Positions 44,674 to 53,400 of a stretch of DNA of 64,000 nt are shown piece after piece. Position 1 is the stretch's first letter. Every line of letters starts with the position of its first letter. The DNA is taken from contig CAWIMY010000002.1 of assembly GCA_963837355.1 (NCBI GenBank), positions 620,001 to 684,000 of the forward strand, written 5' to 3'. The notes beneath the pieces are model-generated. The model saw only the letters and a program-made list of their open reading frames with translations, was not told the DNA's origin and searched no databases. A program made the position numbers and the translations under genes. The DNA comes from Aureispira sp963837355. Its GTDB lineage: Bacteria > Bacteroidota > Bacteroidia > Chitinophagales > Saprospiraceae.

Positions 44674-45048
44674 CTAATCCTTTTTTTTGATTTTTCTTAA
44701 CATAAAATATTCTCCTTCCATTCCTCCCGTTTGACAGTAATAAGTACTAAATACTTCATAACCATATTCATACATTAAATTAAGAGCCTCTACCGTATTT
44801 ATAACATCAAATTTTTCTCCTTTTTCATCAATAAAGAGCGTTCCAAAACGTTTTTCTTTAGTAAGCTTTAAAGGCTCTTTCTGACCTAAATTGACAATAA
44901 TAAAATACTCTCCTTTAACACTGTAAGGTCTAGCGATTACTTGTATATACTCCATATCAAGCTCTGCTACTGGAATCCCATTGATACTTTGGGCTTGGCT
45001 GGAAAAGGCTAAGGCACCCAATAAGACAAGGGCTAATAAATACTTCAT
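44674..45048 (-). CDS. Small secreted protein, paralogue 1
   Basis: A 124-residue protein with a signal peptide (MKYLLALVLLGALAFSSQAQ) and a mature part of about 105 residues. I know no named domain. It shares layout with the next gene upstream (45078-45425): signal peptide with the SSQAQ end, a start of the form I-x-x-(I/V)-P-V, a Tyr-rich strand, and a late block of the type (V/P)-(E/K)-A-L-N-(L/I)-M-x-(E/Y)-(L/Y)-G-Y-E. The pair thus arose by duplication. The EALNLMYEYGYEV helix and following strand (STYYCQT) resemble the fold of DUF4177-like small alpha/beta proteins, which is a weak guess. Likely periplasmic. Confidence 0.75.
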   Translation of the reverse strand: MKYLLALVLLGALAFSSQAQSINGIPVAELDMEYIQVIARPYSVKGEYFIIVNLGQKEPLKLTKEKRFGTLFIDEKGEKFDVINTVEALNLMYEYGYEVFSTYYCQTGGMEGEYFMLRKIKKKD

Positions 45049-45077
45049 GATAGTTTTTTATTGGTTTTATAATTTGA

Positions 45078-45425
45078 TTAATTCCTTCTTTTAAGTACAT
45101 AATGCTCTACATTCTCTGTCTCCTGCATGTAAGCTTTGACTAGTTCATAACCTAGCTCATTCATTATATTGAGTGCCTTGACGGGCGTATTAACGACTAT
45201 GTCATTGCCTGCGGCATCTTTAACAGGAGTGCCTTTGCGGTCGCGCATGAATTCCTCTTGTCCAAAAGATATAAAAATGGTATAACGACCCGCTGAATTG
45301 GTACGTTGAGCGAGGATTTTTACATACATAGACGTAATTTTACCTACAGGTACTTCGTCGATGGTTTGTGCTTGGCTACTGACAGCGAGCCACAAGACGG
45401 CGCAAAGGGTTAATAATAATTTCAT
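45078..45425 (-). CDS. Small secreted protein, paralogue 2
   Basis: A 115-residue protein with a signal peptide (MKLLLTLCAVLWLAVSSQAQ). It is a paralogue of the downstream gene, which starts 29 bases after its stop, so the two form a small operon. The mature part has alternating strands (MYVKILAQRTNSAGRYTIFI) and a final helix-strand unit (KALNIMNELGYELVKAYMQE). No function is known. No Cys, so no disulphide or lipid anchor in the mature part. Confidence 0.75.
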   Translation of the reverse strand: MKLLLTLCAVLWLAVSSQAQTIDEVPVGKITSMYVKILAQRTNSAGRYTIFISFGQEEFMRDRKGTPVKDAAGNDIVVNTPVKALNIMNELGYELVKAYMQETENVEHYVLKRRN

Positions 45426-45497
45426 GGCAAAATGATTTGGTATTTAAAATAAAGGAATAAAAATAGACAATCTTTTATCATTCTTCAAAAAAAATGT

Positions 45498-45533
45498 AAA
45501 AAAGGGCAAAAGCTCCAAAGAGACTTTTGCCCT
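45498..45533 (-). terminator. Terminator of the prs-nadV unit
   Basis: Perfect 10-bp stem AGGGCAAAAG / CTTTTGCCCT around an 11-base loop; read on the minus strand it ends in a run of T, 20 bases past the nadV-like stop. Confidence 0.85.
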
Positions 45534-45552
45534 AGTATAAAGTACTAAAAAG

Positions 45553-47004
45553 CTATTTTCGAATCTCGGCGCGAATCTCTGCTAGCGTCCAATCCACCAA
45601 TAGTTTTCCGTCGCGTAAGACCTCTTTTAATTCGCCCTGCTGCTCCTCTTCCCAGCTCACTTGATCGTGCAACACATACGTGCCGTTTTCTTTGGTAATT
45701 TTAATTAACCCCTTGGCCGATTTTTTGGTGCCATCGTCCGTGATGGGATCTTTGAAGATCTCGCGGCCTTGGCCGTCCACTTCGCCGTAGGTGGCTTTCA
45801 TTGCAAAGCCGAAGGTATCGCGGGTATTGTATTGGTAAGTAAAGGAGCCAATGCCCAAGACTACGTTCGTAGAAGCAAACCCTTTTTTGACTAAGCGGCT
45901 ACAAATCTGCTCGGCGCGATCCAGGGTAATACTATCGCCATAAATAGCGCCAATATGGCTGTCCAGCTCCTTGTAGCCTTTGTCATTGGTGTGACCGCCG
46001 AAGGTTTCCCACAGGCTTTCGATCACGCCCTTGCGTTCAATGGCTGTCTTGCCATTTGGATTGCCGCAGATAATGTCTACAGGATCGCCACTATCGGGGC
46101 GAATCACCACTTTGCCATCGCGGGCTAAAATGTCGCTTTTTAGAGCAGGCAGGTACTCGGTCAGGACTTTCCACAAGTCCCACGTATCGGATACAATAGA
46201 GACAATCCCATTGGGATAAACGTCGGTGACTAGGCGTTTGAAGGTTTCCAGCTCTCCTGAATTGGTACCCATGCACATCACCGAGTGTTCTGTTGCCGCG
46301 ACGGTACCGCCTACCAATTCTTTATCCGAATCAGCGTTGTAATACTCCTCCAAAAAGTCAATGGTAGGAATGGTATCCGTACCTGCAAAGCTCAATAAAT
46401 GTCCTGCTGAAGACATCGTTGCGGCCTCTAAGCCCGCCATACCCCGCATAGAAAAATCGTGTCCTTGCCAGTCTACAAATTCAGGGACAGAGGAGGTTTT
46501 AGCAGCATAGCGATCCAAAATAGAGCGGTATTGTTTGGCTAAGGTGGCCGAGTTGCAAGGCATCCAGACGGTAGTGGACAACAAGGTTTCAAAATAATTG
46601 GTCAACCAAAAGAATTCGGGCAAGGTGTTGTACATGGTAAACATGGGTACTCGAATGGGCACACTAGCCCCTTCAGGCAAGGCTTTAATCACCATGGGTA
46701 AGTACCCCAAATCGTGCAGGGCAGCAATATGTTCTGTTCCCACTTGGTTGGGGCCGAGGTAGTTGTTGATGCGGCGCGCGTAGCGCTGAACCATTTTTTC
46801 TTTGGGCTGGGCAAAGAAATTTTGTTCGAAGTCTTCTAAAATGTATTTTTTGATAAAGAATTGCAAGCCAAAAAAGACGACGTCCTCAATGCCTTCAATG
46901 CGGCTTTTGCGAGGGGTCCAGTTAGAATAAACTAGGGTAGTTTGTTCGGGGTATTGGCGGCGGTGGTCTACTTTGTAACCGTCGGTATAGAGTAGTGGAT
47001 TCAT
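45553..47004 (-). CDS. nadV: Nicotinamide phosphoribosyltransferase (NadV/NAMPT-like)
   Basis: A 483-residue enzyme of the NAMPT/NadV family, which joins nicotinamide and PRPP to make NMN in NAD+ salvage. Seen: the start LLYTDGYKVDHRRQYPE, the active-site region GHDFSMRGMAGLEAATMSSA around residue 180, RPDSGDPVDIICGNP around residue 300 (catalytic Asp), and GDSITLDRAEQI. The late block GIGSFTYQYNTRDTFGFAMK plus KDPITDDGTKKSAKG replaces the GSGGGLLQ form of animal NAMPT, and is the version I associate with bacterial and phage NadV. It is 66 bases downstream of a PRPP-synthetase-like gene on the same strand, an obvious supplier of its co-substrate. Such a pair can rebuild NAD+ from nicotinamide; see the finding on NARP1. 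Confidence 0.9.
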   Translation of the reverse strand: MNPLLYTDGYKVDHRRQYPEQTTLVYSNWTPRKSRIEGIEDVVFFGLQFFIKKYILEDFEQNFFAQPKEKMVQRYARRINNYLGPNQVGTEHIAALHDLGYLPMVIKALPEGASVPIRVPMFTMYNTLPEFFWLTNYFETLLSTTVWMPCNSATLAKQYRSILDRYAAKTSSVPEFVDWQGHDFSMRGMAGLEAATMSSAGHLLSFAGTDTIPTIDFLEEYYNADSDKELVGGTVAATEHSVMCMGTNSGELETFKRLVTDVYPNGIVSIVSDTWDLWKVLTEYLPALKSDILARDGKVVIRPDSGDPVDIICGNPNGKTAIERKGVIESLWETFGGHTNDKGYKELDSHIGAIYGDSITLDRAEQICSRLVKKGFASTNVVLGIGSFTYQYNTRDTFGFAMKATYGEVDGQGREIFKDPITDDGTKKSAKGLIKITKENGTYVLHDQVSWEEEQQGELKEVLRDGKLLVDWTLAEIRAEIRK

Positions 47005-47070
47005 GGTTGAACGTATTTATTAGGTGAACTAGCAACGAGATGGCTAGTGAATACTTTTTTTTATAAAAGA

Positions 47071-47910
47071 CTACAAAAAATTGGATAAAGGAAGCGTAGT
47101 CAGCGCGGGGTGTGCAGGCATGGTTTGAAAAGCATCTGTGGTATAAATTTGCTCAAAATATTGCGCCAAGCTGTCTAGACCTTTGCTAAAAATACCATGA
47201 CTAACGGCTAAATACAAGCGCCCTGCATTTTTTTCCTTCAAAGCTGTCGCCAACCCCATAAAAGTACCTCCTCCATCGCAAATATCATCTACGATTATGC
47301 AGTCAGCACCCTGTAAATCCTCCGCAAAAACCTTGAAACCAGAGAGTTGCCCTGTGCGCACATCGCGGCTCTTGGAGCATTCGACAACAGGATAGGTACC
47401 GTCTAAATAGGCGGCTAATTTATAGATTTTTTTGAGGGCACCGCCATCAGGGGCAATTAATTGTACCGTCCCTAGCTCATTGGTGATTTGTTTAATAAAA
47501 CTATGATTGCTCAAGACTTGGCAGTTGTTCAGCAAAGCAATGCATACCTCCGAGTGGGGATCAAAAATAGTAACTTGTTTCAATTGTAGGGAATTAATCA
47601 AGTCAGCATAGATTTTTACACTCAGGGCTTCCCCTGCCACCATAACGCGGTCTTGGCGCGCGGCTGGAAAGTAAGGAAGGAGCAACGACAACTGTTGGAC
47701 ACCCGCTCTGCGCAAAGCATCTACCGCCAATAAAAGTAAGCCCATATCATTGAAAGAGCGAACACGGTGGGTGATTTGAACCTGTTCTACAGCGGAAACG
47801 TCGGCCAATAATTTGAACTGTGGCTCTCCACCAGAAAAGGTAAAGTGTTCAAACGACAAGGCGTGAGCCGTACCATAAGGAGCGAAAGTAGGATCTAAGT
47901 TTAAGTACAT
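47071..47910 (-). CDS. Ribose-phosphate pyrophosphokinase-like protein
   Basis: A 279-residue relative of PRPP synthetase (Prs). The fold motifs are there: FNDMGLLLLAVDALRRAGVQ, LPYFPAARQDRVMVAGEALS (the ARQDR ATP/catalytic motif), FDPHSEV in place of DLHAxQ, APDGGALKK in place of the PDxGG(V)xRA motif, and VDDICDGGGTFMG in place of VDDxxDTAGT, which is the PRPP-binding loop. It is about 30-35 residues shorter than housekeeping Prs, and the GGGT and DPH changes mark it as a divergent branch. This branch is typical of phage and accessory Prs proteins that pair with NadV. It could make PRPP for NadV or, as in NARP1 systems, act on ADP-ribose. On the minus strand a TAGCTTTG element (47940-47947) lies 30 bases upstream of the start. 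Confidence 0.82.
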   Translation of the reverse strand: MYLNLDPTFAPYGTAHALSFEHFTFSGGEPQFKLLADVSAVEQVQITHRVRSFNDMGLLLLAVDALRRAGVQQLSLLLPYFPAARQDRVMVAGEALSVKIYADLINSLQLKQVTIFDPHSEVCIALLNNCQVLSNHSFIKQITNELGTVQLIAPDGGALKKIYKLAAYLDGTYPVVECSKSRDVRTGQLSGFKVFAEDLQGADCIIVDDICDGGGTFMGLATALKEKNAGRLYLAVSHGIFSKGLDSLAQYFEQIYTTDAFQTMPAHPALTTLPLSNFL

Positions 47911-48224
47911 AAAAAGAGCATTTGCAGTAAAGGAATAATCAAAGCTACGAAAAGAAAATGACTTTGTTTACTTTTTAAACTAAGTATGCGAGATAAAAGT
48001 TCAGCAGAACCATTTTTTGTTGCTATTGGTGGCCTTTTTCAACATCGGTCAAGTTACAATAAACAAAAAACAAAAAATTTTATTCATAAAATTTTGTTCA
48101 CAGAGAGACAAAGAATACCTTTGCTTTTTACGGGACGTATTTGCTGTTACTTCTGACGAGCATCAGAAGTACTATACCCTATCTATACGTCTATCTCCTG
48201 CTATACCTAAACAAGTTATAAATA
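47911..48224. other. Divergent intergenic region, prs-like / WG protein
   Basis: 314 bases with a good promoter for the WG gene (48092-48123) and a -7-like element for the prs-nadV unit on the other strand (47940-47947). Otherwise AT-rich; no RNA gene is seen. Confidence 0.55.
48092..48123 (+). promoter_or_regulatory. Bacteroidota-type promoter for the WG-repeat gene
   Basis: TTTTG at 48092-48096, 19 bases, then TACCTTTG at 48116-48123. A close match to the Bacteroidota consensus. Leader length about 95 bases. Confidence 0.65.
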
Positions 48225-48968
48225 ATGAATTTTTTATATTTTGCACTGGCATTTTGCCTTTGTTTGACAACTCCCGCATTGGCCCAACAGGCTCCTGTAG
48301 AGCATTTATTCATGGATGCCCAAGGTGCTTGGGGCGTGGTAGATGCCAACAATGAATGGATCGTACCTCCCTTATACGATACCTTATTTTATTTGAATAG
48401 TACGGCATTTGATGCAGAGACGTACAAAGTGAGTCGCTACAAAAGTGACTACCTCTTGGCGAAGTCGAAACAGAACCAACGCTGGCATTTATTGCATAAG
48501 AATGGGGGACTTCGTTATAAAGCGGACGCTATTATGCCACGCCTGATGGGTGATGTTATTCTAGTAAAGAAAAATAACAAGTGGGGCTTGGTCGCTACCA
48601 ATGGCAACGTCCTGCTACCTGTTAAGTGTACAAAAATTGCTTGGCACGAAGATGTACTTGCGCTACAAGATAAAAAAGGCAAGTGGTGCTTATTTGATCC
48701 ACAAAATGGGCGTTTGGAAAAACACTACAAGCTGGATAAGGTAACGCTATTGAGTGCGCCCAACAAACCTGTCTTTTTATTGGTAGAACAAGACGGGAAA
48801 CAAGGGGTTTGGGATCAATATTTTAGAACGGTTGTTCCTTTGGAGTATCCTCAAATAGTATTGCATCCTGCTCAACAAGGTTATGTCTATTATGTAGATG
48901 AACAGGGGACTTGTGGAACCATTCATCTGAAGAGCAGACGGCAAGAAAGTACTCCTTGTCGCGAATAA
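48225..48968 (+). CDS. Secreted WG-repeat protein
   Basis: A 247-residue protein with a signal peptide (MNFLYFALAFCLCLTTPALAQ). The mature part consists of about five WG repeats, each of the form G-x-W-G-(V/L)-(V/F)-(D/x)-x-x-x-x-x-(V/L)-(V/L)-P-x-x-Y. Examples are GAWGVVDANNEWIVPPLYDT, NKWGLVATNGNVLLPVKCTK, GKWCLFDPQNGRL and GKQGVWDQYFRTVVPLEYPQ. WG repeats make a beta-solenoid or propeller-like surface of unknown binding partner. Envelope location is likely. It is transcribed on its own from a good promoter. Confidence 0.88.
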   Translation: MNFLYFALAFCLCLTTPALAQQAPVEHLFMDAQGAWGVVDANNEWIVPPLYDTLFYLNSTAFDAETYKVSRYKSDYLLAKSKQNQRWHLLHKNGGLRYKADAIMPRLMGDVILVKKNNKWGLVATNGNVLLPVKCTKIAWHEDVLALQDKKGKWCLFDPQNGRLEKHYKLDKVTLLSAPNKPVFLLVEQDGKQGVWDQYFRTVVPLEYPQIVLHPAQQGYVYYVDEQGTCGTIHLKSRRQESTPCRE

Positions 48969-49170
48969 AGCGGCTGCCACTGTCAAGGTAAGGTAAAAAG
49001 AACAAGATAACGGATTCTTAACATCTACAAAGAGTCTAATTTTCAATTAGTTGTGCCTTGTTTCTAGAAACGGGAATAACTGGACTTCTGAGTACGGTTT
49101 TTGTATTGTATCTTTGATTACTCGAATCTTTTTGACGAGCATTATTGTTGTTTTTTAAAGCGTAGAACCT

Positions 49171-51119
49171 ATGCCACACGATATTACAGATTGGTTGCCC
49201 ACAACGAAAAAAGAAGTGGAAAAACGCGGTTGGGATCAGCTGGACGTTATTTTGTTCAGTGGCGATGCCTATGTGACCACCCCGCTTTTGGCGGAGCCGT
49301 TATTGGGCGCATTATCGAAAGTATGGGCTTTAAAGTGGCTATTGTGCCACAGCCAAACTGGCAGGATGATTTGCGCGATTTTAAGAAACTAGGAGAGCCG
49401 CGCTTGTTTTTTGGCGTGACCTCGGGGTGCATGGATTCGATGGTCAATCACTACACGGCCAACCGCCGCCGCCGCTCTACTGACGCGTACAGCCCTGACG
49501 GCAAGGCAGGTTTTCGCCCTGATTACGCGGCGACCGTTTACAGTAAAATTCTGAAAGACCTCTACCCCGATACGCCTGTGATGATTGGCGGGATTGAGGC
49601 TTCGTTGCGCCGAGTCACGCACTACGATTACTGGAAAGACGAGTTGCTGCCCACCATTTTGGAGAGCTCTAAAGCTGATATTTTGGTGTATGGAATGGGG
49701 GAACAACCGCTGCGGGACTTGGTTACTTTACTGGATAAAGGGGTTCCCTTTTCTTCTTTGAAAACTATTGCGCAAACGGCGTTTTTGGTCGACCAAGGAG
49801 ATTTACCTAAGAATAAGAACTGGAACGACAAAGTGTTGAATTCACACGAAGTCTGTTTACAAGATAAGAAGGCATTTGCTAGTAATTTCAAATACATCGA
49901 GCAAGAGTCGAATAAGCTAAAAGCCGATCGGCTACTACAAGATATAGGCGACAAAACCTTAGTCATCAATCCGCCTTACCAGACCATGACGGAGAAGGAA
50001 ATTGATGGTTCTTTTGATATGCCTTATACGCGCAAGCCGCATCCCAAATACAACAAACGAGGGCCAATCCCTGCGTACGAAATGATTAAATTTTCGGTTA
50101 ATATGCACCGAGGTTGTTTTGGCGGTTGTAGTTTCTGCACCATTTCGGCGCATCAAGGTAAATTCATTGCCAGCCGTTCCAAAGAATCGATTCTCAAAGA
50201 AGTCGAGCAGATTACCGAAGACGAAGATTTCAAAGGCTACATTAGTGATTTGGGTGGCCCTTCGGGCAATATGTATCGTATGAAAGGCAAGGTGCAGTCG
50301 ATTTGCGATAAGTGCATTAGCCCGTCTTGTATTTCGCCGACGATCTGTAGCAACTTGGATACCTCACACGCGCCGATGACCGAGATTTATAAAGCCGTTG
50401 ATGCGAATCCGAAAGTCAAAAAAGCGTTTGTCGGTTCTGGGATTCGCTATGATATGTTGGTACCCGAATTCAACAAAAAAGCCGATGTGGCCGACTTGGA
50501 AGAATACTCCGAGCAGCTCATCACGCGCCATGTATCGGGCCGTCTGAAAGTGGCACCCGAGCACACCTCGGACAACGTGCTAAAAGTCATGCGCAAGCCC
50601 TCGTTCAAGCACTTCCATTCCTTCAAAAAAATGTTTGAGCGCATCAATGACAAACACGGTCTCAAACAACAACTCATCCCTTACTTCATCTCTAGCCACC
50701 CTGCTTGCGAATTGGAAGACATGGCCAACTTGGCCGCCGAAACCAAAGACATGGGCTTTCAGCTAGAACAAGTGCAGGATTTTACCCCAACACCCATGAC
50801 GGTCGCGACCGTCATTTACTACTCGGGCTATCATCCCTATACGCTCCAACCAACCTTCACGCCCAAAGCCGAGGATGAAAAGCGCGATCAACACCGCTTT
50901 TTCTTCTGGTACAAGCGCGAAAACCACCGCTGGATCAAAAGCGTTCTCAAAAAAGCGAACCGCGAGGATTTGGTCAACCAACTCTTGACGGATGCTGCTC
51001 CCCAAGGAGCCAAGAAGAAGAACCCGCAAGCGACGCAGCAACAGCGCCGTAGCAAGTCGTTTAAGAAGGAGTATCATAAGAATAAGCGCTCGAATTCGCG
51101 GAAGCGGCCTAAGGGGTAG
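49171..51119 (+). CDS. ygiQ: YgiQ family radical SAM protein (frameshifted as sequenced)
   Basis: A radical SAM protein of the YgiQ/UPF0313 family, about 649 residues once repaired. The true start is the ATG at 49171: MPHDITDWLPTTKKEVEKRG, then WDQLDVILFSGDAYV, as in all YgiQ proteins. After GDAYV the frame breaks; one base on, the sequence continues with DHPAFGGAVIGRIIESMGFK. A single G is missing near 49275 (GTGACC for GTGGACC). The 4Fe-4S/SAM motif CFGGCSFCTISAHQGK follows the family form CxxxCxxC around residue 325. A second Cys cluster (CDKCISPSCISPTICSNLD) is seen around residue 390, and the C-terminus is a basic, probably disordered tail (KKEYHKNKRSNSRKRPKG). The reaction is not established. 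A promoter-like TATCTTTG is at 49109-49116. Confidence 0.9.
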
Positions 51120-51242
51120 GAGGTTGTTGGTGGAAAGGTGAGTAGAATTTTTCCTTGCTATTCTGAGATTTTTTTGGTATTTTAGTACAACTTTGTTTTT
51201 CTATTCCTTCTTATAAAAAGGAAAAGTCTTGCTTCTATTTCC

Positions 51243-52373
51243 ATGAGAGTATCTAACATCAATAAAGAAATCCTCAGACAAACAACTGAGACCTTGGATC
51301 AGGCTATTTTTGCCAAATTTCCAAAGCTAGCACAGTGGTTGGATGGAACGATCATGCCCACATTCAAGCAAATCGTAACTTATGCAAAGGCTGTTGATAT
51401 TCCTTTTGGTTATTTTTTCTTAGAAGAGCTGCCTGCACCCGACCAGGGAACTCAAATTCCACATTATAGAACAACTACTGATCAGAGGGTAGAGCCATCC
51501 AAGAATTTAACAGCAGTAATCAAATTATTAAAAGAACGGCAAATGTGGGCTAGAGACCTCCTATTAGATATGGGAGCGGAACCTCTTCCTTTTGCTAATC
51601 AATTTAGCACTGCCAGTGCAAAGGATCAGGTAATAGCAGCCATTTATAACCTCTTACAAATAAGTAATAGAAATTGGGCACATGGAATTACTACTTGGCA
51701 AGCTGCTTTCAAGTTTCTAGTAGAACAGACGGAAAAAGCAGGGATTTTTGTTGTTGTGAATGGTATTGTTGGTAATAATACACGTAGGCCCTTACAAGTA
51801 GAAGAGTTTAGGGGATTCGTCTTGTACGATAATATTGCCCCCTTTGTTTTTGTCAATGGAAAGGATGCTGTTGCGGGCAAGATATTTACATTAGTACACG
51901 AGATTGTACATGTCTTGATCGGAGAAAGTGGTTCTTTTGATTTTAGTTTTGGAGAGAATACAACTAATGCAATAGAAAATTTCTGCAATCAAGTAGCCGC
52001 TGATTTTTTAGTGCCTACTGACTTATTGGCAGCTTCTTATCATGCCTCTAATACAGAAAATATTTACAATGCTTTAGCTAGACAATTCAAAGTAAGTCAA
52101 CTCGTTATTGCAAGGCGCTTATTAGACACAGGAATAATAGAGCGGCGACAATTTTTCAGCTTCTATAATGATTACCAACAGCAGGTACCTGCTGTTGCGC
52201 AAGCTAGCTCAGGTAATTTCTATAATATGGCGCCTTATCGCGTGAGTAGTAGTTTTTTACGCTTGATAGATAATTCTTTAAAACAAAATAAAATACAGCC
52301 AACGGACGCTTTTCACTTAACAGGATTAAAAGCAAGTACCTATGATGTACTCCTTGAGAAAATGAAGCGCTAA
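51243..52373 (+). CDS. ImmA/IrrE metallopeptidase with N-terminal Xre-like domain
   Basis: A 376-residue protein. Residues 1-65 are a degenerate Xre-type helix-turn-helix: SNINKEILRQTTETLDQAIF, FAKFPKLAQWLDGTIMPTFK and IPFGYFFLEELP, as in COG2856-type regulators. The central part is an ImmA/IrrE zinc protease with HEIVH (HExxH) around residue 222 and the following NQVAADFLVP, where the usual third ligand Glu lies upstream of Asn-Gln (AIENFCNQ). The C-terminal 90 residues are helical. Such proteins cut or bind repressors and serve as the antitoxin-like partner of PIN-type toxins. Its stop overlaps the next gene's ATG by one base (TAATG), so the two are translationally coupled. Confidence 0.9.
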   Translation: MRVSNINKEILRQTTETLDQAIFAKFPKLAQWLDGTIMPTFKQIVTYAKAVDIPFGYFFLEELPAPDQGTQIPHYRTTTDQRVEPSKNLTAVIKLLKERQMWARDLLLDMGAEPLPFANQFSTASAKDQVIAAIYNLLQISNRNWAHGITTWQAAFKFLVEQTEKAGIFVVVNGIVGNNTRRPLQVEEFRGFVLYDNIAPFVFVNGKDAVAGKIFTLVHEIVHVLIGESGSFDFSFGENTTNAIENFCNQVAADFLVPTDLLAASYHASNTENIYNALARQFKVSQLVIARRLLDTGIIERRQFFSFYNDYQQQVPAVAQASSGNFYNMAPYRVSSSFLRLIDNSLKQNKIQPTDAFHLTGLKASTYDVLLEKMKR

Positions 52374-52903
52374 TGACTACTTACTTACTGGATGCCAACG
52401 TACTTATAACTCCTTACAGAAGTTACTACCCTTTCGATTTTGCTAAATACTACTGGGATTTCCTATTGGAAAGGGCAATGGCAAATGATGTATCAAGTAT
52501 TGATAAAGTAGGAGACGAAATATTGAGAGGAGGAGATGAACTCTCTGCATGGTTTGACGATAATTTTCGAACATATTGTATAGATACACAAACAGAAGAA
52601 GTTTTACAGGCTTATCAAACTTTGGTAAATCGTGTTAATACTAGTACTAGATACAGCCAAAGAGCTAAAGACGAATTTATGGAGGCTGCTAATGCGGATA
52701 CTTGGTTGCTCGCGTACTGTTTAGCGGAGCAGAATGTAGGAAATGATATCTGCATAGTAACCTTTGAAGTGTATAACAACACCGTTAGAAGAAAAGTGCC
52801 TATACCCAATATTTGTGAAGATTTTAATCTAGATTATTGTGATTGTTTTGAGCTACTTAGAAGATTAAATTTTTCCTTCCACCCTCCACCAGCTTCTCAA
52901 TAG
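52373..52903 (+). CDS. DUF4411 PIN-like protein, probable toxin
   Basis: A 176-residue DUF4411 protein, a branch of the PIN-domain nuclease superfamily. Seen: the first acidic motif TYLLDANVLITPYRSYYPFD (Asp at residue 6 or so), the second acidic region DKVGDEILRGGDEL, and the third around AANADTWLLAYCLAEQ, then VTFEV, where Asp/Glu hold the metal. PIN toxins cut RNA. DUF4411 genes are repeatedly found right behind Xre-ImmA/IrrE genes, and the pair is predicted to be a toxin-antitoxin system. Here the coupling is by a one-base overlap upstream and another downstream (TAGTG) to a small membrane protein. Confidence 0.88.
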   Translation: MTTYLLDANVLITPYRSYYPFDFAKYYWDFLLERAMANDVSSIDKVGDEILRGGDELSAWFDDNFRTYCIDTQTEEVLQAYQTLVNRVNTSTRYSQRAKDEFMEAANADTWLLAYCLAEQNVGNDICIVTFEVYNNTVRRKVPIPNICEDFNLDYCDCFELLRRLNFSFHPPPASQ

Positions 52904-53295
52904 TGAAACGCCTAATCTTCCTCCTCCTTCTCCTAACACTCACATGGCTGCCCTACGCCATGCACCGCTGGCTCACGCTGCCCTATACCAGCGCGGTTTG
53001 GGAAAGTTACCTCCTCTACAGCAGTACAGCTGTCGTTACCTTATTAGCAATTCTAAATACCTGCTTAATTGTTTTATTTCGATCCAAGCGCTATCGCTTG
53101 TGGCTCCTGAAAGCAGTGGCGGGTTTGTTGTTGCTCTTGTTGCTGTTTCCACTAATAATGGGGACACTCAATGCCTACGGCGGTTCCCATGCTTGGGTAG
53201 ATGCGCTGGCACTGGCGATTTTATACGGTAATTTGTATTGGGTGTATCGGGTACATCAAGCACTGTTAGTATCTTATGAAAATGATAATTTATAG
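52903..53295 (+). CDS. Small membrane protein of unknown function
   Basis: A 130-residue protein with about four membrane helices (IFLLLLLLTLTWLPYAMHRW; SYLLYSSTAVVTLLAILNTC; KAVAGLLLLLLLFPLIMGTL; WVDALALAILYGNLYWVYRV). No known domain. The GTG start overlaps the stop of the DUF4411 gene by one base, so it is translated from the same message. Its codon use is richer in G+C than the two genes before it, so the operon may have been joined from parts of different origin. It may be an unrelated downstream gene, or a third component of the toxin-antitoxin locus. Confidence 0.7.
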   Translation: MKRLIFLLLLLTLTWLPYAMHRWLTLPYTSAVWESYLLYSSTAVVTLLAILNTCLIVLFRSKRYRLWLLKAVAGLLLLLLLFPLIMGTLNAYGGSHAWVDALALAILYGNLYWVYRVHQALLVSYENDNL

Positions 53296-53325
53296 AGTCG
53301 GCTCGTTATTCTGTCAATAGATTGG

Positions 53326-53333
53326 TATCTTTG
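53326..53333 (+). promoter_or_regulatory. -7 element before the ALDH gene
   Basis: TATCTTTG fits TAnnTTTG, 67 bases before the start. No clean TTG lies at the right distance upstream. Confidence 0.4.
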
Positions 53334-53400
53334 CGCACTGAAACGGGGAGGTTGCGGTGAGCACTTTTCCTGATTTTGTAATCACAACAGAGCACAAACT

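Noticed and set aside
48017..48355. 112-codon open frame overlapping the WG gene start
   Set aside because: It is the WG gene in another frame and includes its promoter.
49101..49170. Start of ygiQ at 49101 as in the longest frame
   Set aside because: The first 65 residues of that frame match nothing, while the ATG at 49171 gives the exact YgiQ start in the other frame.
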